A stretch of DNA of 64,000 nt from Chlorokybus atmophyticus (Eukaryota > Streptophyta > Chlorokybophyceae > Chlorokybales > Chlorokybaceae). The stretch is from the NCBI GenBank assembly GCA_009103225.1, contig RHPI01002368.1, positions 451,977 to 515,976 on the forward strand, written 5' to 3'. Positions 62,040-64,000 of the stretch are shown here, in pieces. Under the pieces are notes generated by a model, which was not told the DNA's origin, did no database searches, and was given only the letters and a program-made list of their open reading frames with translations. The first letter of the stretch is position 1. Each line of letters opens with the position of its first letter. Both the position numbers and the translations under genes were made by a program.

Positions 62040-63999
62040 GGTCCCGCAGTCCTGTGGCCCTACTAGCACGCACCGTACATGGTGCCGCACGGACCAGTGA
62101 CCGCGGCCCTGCCGCTCATCATGAGTAGGTAGCACCAACCTATGTAAGGTACAATAGATTGCCTAAATGCCTGATTGCACAAGTGCACTTAACGTGTTAA
62201 CTGACAAGCCGCACCGACTGTCGGCTATACACCCGTGGACAGCCGCAAGTGGATAGCCGCAAATGGTCGGCGGCTGATTGACAGCCGGCCGACTGTCAAT
62301 TAAGCTGTAAGGGGCTGTCTATGCAATCAACATGCTTCATAGTACCGTACGTGTATTTGCAAAAATTTATGGACATGCATCAATAACATGTTTTATGCGT
62401 TTATCTAAGTGTCTACGTATATATGAACATTATACATGTGTATACGTCAATGCATTATATAGTATATATATATGTTAAAGTGTGCACAAATGAATCCAAT
62501 CTTATACGCATAGATACACAGGTTTAAATGGTTATGTTAGTAGTATATAGGGTGAGCCGTATACAAGGTATGTCTCATACAAAAACTCGTACAAGAAGTA
62601 AACATAAATTACGTCATTTTATAATAGCCTTTCATGAGACCGCAGAATGATTGATAGCCCCAACCAAGCTTTGTGTCCAACCAGCCAGTAAATACCTACG
62701 TTGGTGCCGCAATGCGCTTTTGATATTTATATCGTGTAAACGTATATGTATATATACACGTTTACACGATATTAATATATATATATACGTGTACATGATA
62801 TAATACTATGCACGAATGCTTACATATATACACATGTAGGTGTGTGTATGCGCACGCAAGCAGGATGTTGACAACCCCTAACAAGGTTACATACTCATGG
62901 ACAGCCCCCAACAAAGCATTGTACTTTACAAACCTTGGCAGCCGCCGAGTTGCGTCTGTCTGTGTCATCAATGATGACCTAAATAATGTAAGATAGCGGA
63001 GAATAAAGGGTATGCTCTTAAAGGGGTAAGACTGCACGTCCCGCGGCCCTGTGGTCCTGCGGTCGCGCACCGCACCTGGTTTGTGCCGCACCGTGTATGG
63101 TGCGGCACGGACCAATGACTTTGCTGGTCTGTGGCGTATTTCTAGTACATTTATATTACTAGCAACATCTTGAATGTAGATACTATTAGGCCCGGTTGAA
63201 CTCTGGACTTATTGACAGGCCGCCCCGACTGCCGCAAAATGCTCACCGACAAGTGGACAGCCGCAAATGGTCGGCAGCTAGCCGCGCTGTCAATAAAGCT
63301 GTAAGAATCTGTGCAATAAACATGATTTGTACATGCATAAAGTTGTGAACATCTATTGTAAAAATGTGCTTTGCAACTGTTCTTATGGATATATGAATGT
63401 GTACACATAAATACATATATACACATATACAATATGTACGATGTAGATACTTATGAACATATCGGGTCCTATCAGTCACATGTATTGTAACAGCGCGCAG
63501 TACTTAATAAAGTGTTATTTATATTAATCGATAGTCAAAATTCCATTATTATACAATTCGTAAATGTCAGCATTTTGCTTAAGTTTTGTTCATTCGTGTG
63601 TATACAAAGTGTGTGGATATTACTAATATACAACAGATCATCAATGCCAACTGCTACAGTAGCCCCTTATTTGACTACGAGATAATCAATAGCCGCTCAC
63701 AAAGCACTACATATATAATTGGCCGATAAAATCGCATATTAATTTGTATTATTAATAGTACATGCATATACACATAATTAAACTTATATATATATGCTAT
63801 AAATATATGTGTCGTTATGTGTAGGCTAATATCTGCTGTAAATAGGGCGTCAATAACAGCCTCCAACAAGAGTTCATAATTGTGGACAGCCCCCGCCCAT
63901 GTCTGACTTATGCAATACCCTGGCAGCCGCCGAGTTGCGGCTATTTATTGGACAGTGTCGTCCATTGTCGTCTATGAATGATGCGATAGTGGGCTCAGG
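62040..63999 (+). repeat. About 1-kb tandem satellite, at least two diverged units
   Basis: Landmarks recur 0.98-1.02 kb apart in the same order: GCACCGT.NATGGTG.CGCACGGACCA (62069 and 63087), GTGGACAGCCGCAA and GCAAATGGTCGG (about 62233 and 63252), AAGCTGTAAG (about 62302 and 63297), GGACAGCCCCC (about 62899 and 63883), GGCAGCCGCCGAGTTGCG (62938 and 63922). The last unit runs off the window. No coding potential. Confidence 0.8.
62729..62772. repeat. AT-rich hairpin
   Basis: ATATCGTGTAAACG pairs with CGTTTACACGATAT across a TATA-rich loop, inside the satellite unit. Confidence 0.85.
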
Positions 64000-64000
64000 C

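Noticed and set aside
61734-62138. 134-codon ORF on the minus strand
   Set aside because: It spans the GC palindromes; the composition (Pro/Arg/His/Cys) follows the repeat and no domain is visible.

Overview
This is nuclear DNA of a photosynthetic eukaryote, most likely a green alga or other early Viridiplantae member. Supporting evidence: every conserved gene is broken by many short spliceosomal introns with NNG|GTRAG donors and CAG acceptors; there is a nuclear THIC with a plant-style TPP riboswitch downstream of its stop codon; two genes begin with transit-peptide-like N-termini; a 60S ribosomal protein gene has a plant telo-box; and there is a chromodomain Ty3/gypsy retrotransposon. I cannot name the genus. 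Exon models below were built by hand, and their summed lengths are multiples of three.

Left part (1-16.5 kb). An edge fragment of a small membrane protein (minus) is followed by about 2.9 kb without a gene. Then comes a 33-exon full-size ABCG/PDR transporter (minus, 1415 aa). A divergent 5-exon gene encodes a 112-aa secreted Cys-containing protein. A repeat-bearing spacer leads to an 8-exon SNF7/VPS32/CHMP4 ESCRT-III gene (minus). Middle part (16.5-33 kb). Beyond a poly-G-flanked assembly gap lies RPA2 (7 exons, plus). Then there is a head-to-head pair: a 16-exon gene encoding two SnoaL/NTF2-like modules fused to two ABM (antibiotic-biosynthesis-monooxygenase-like) modules (minus), and a 13-exon gene encoding two EthD-like modules (plus). 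They share an 828-bp spacer. All three folds belong to small-molecule, often polyketide-tailoring, families, so this pair is the best candidate for an undescribed plastid pathway.

Right part (33-64 kb). Spacer with repeats and a perfect hairpin precedes RPL35/uL29 (minus, 4 exons), divergent from THIC (plus, 7 coding exons). A canonical TPP aptamer lies about 400 bp after the THIC stop. Then follow dispersed repeats, a GT/TA microsatellite, long foldbacks, and a complete but decayed chromovirus-type LTR retrotransposon (45858-52582) with a 5-bp target-site duplication. A 378-bp repeat identical to one 10 kb upstream ends at a single N (a probable contig join). A two-exon gene follows for a 1099-aa armadillo-repeat protein with an unusual hydrophobic/helical N-terminal domain. 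The last 5 kb is AT-rich, gene-free and repetitive: inverted repeats, short iterons, GC palindromes and about 1-kb tandem satellite copies.

Introns of the 18.5-32.6 kb genes are dominated by alternating purine-pyrimidine tracts, unlike the introns of ABCG, CHMP4 and THIC. Four introns use GC-AG boundaries.
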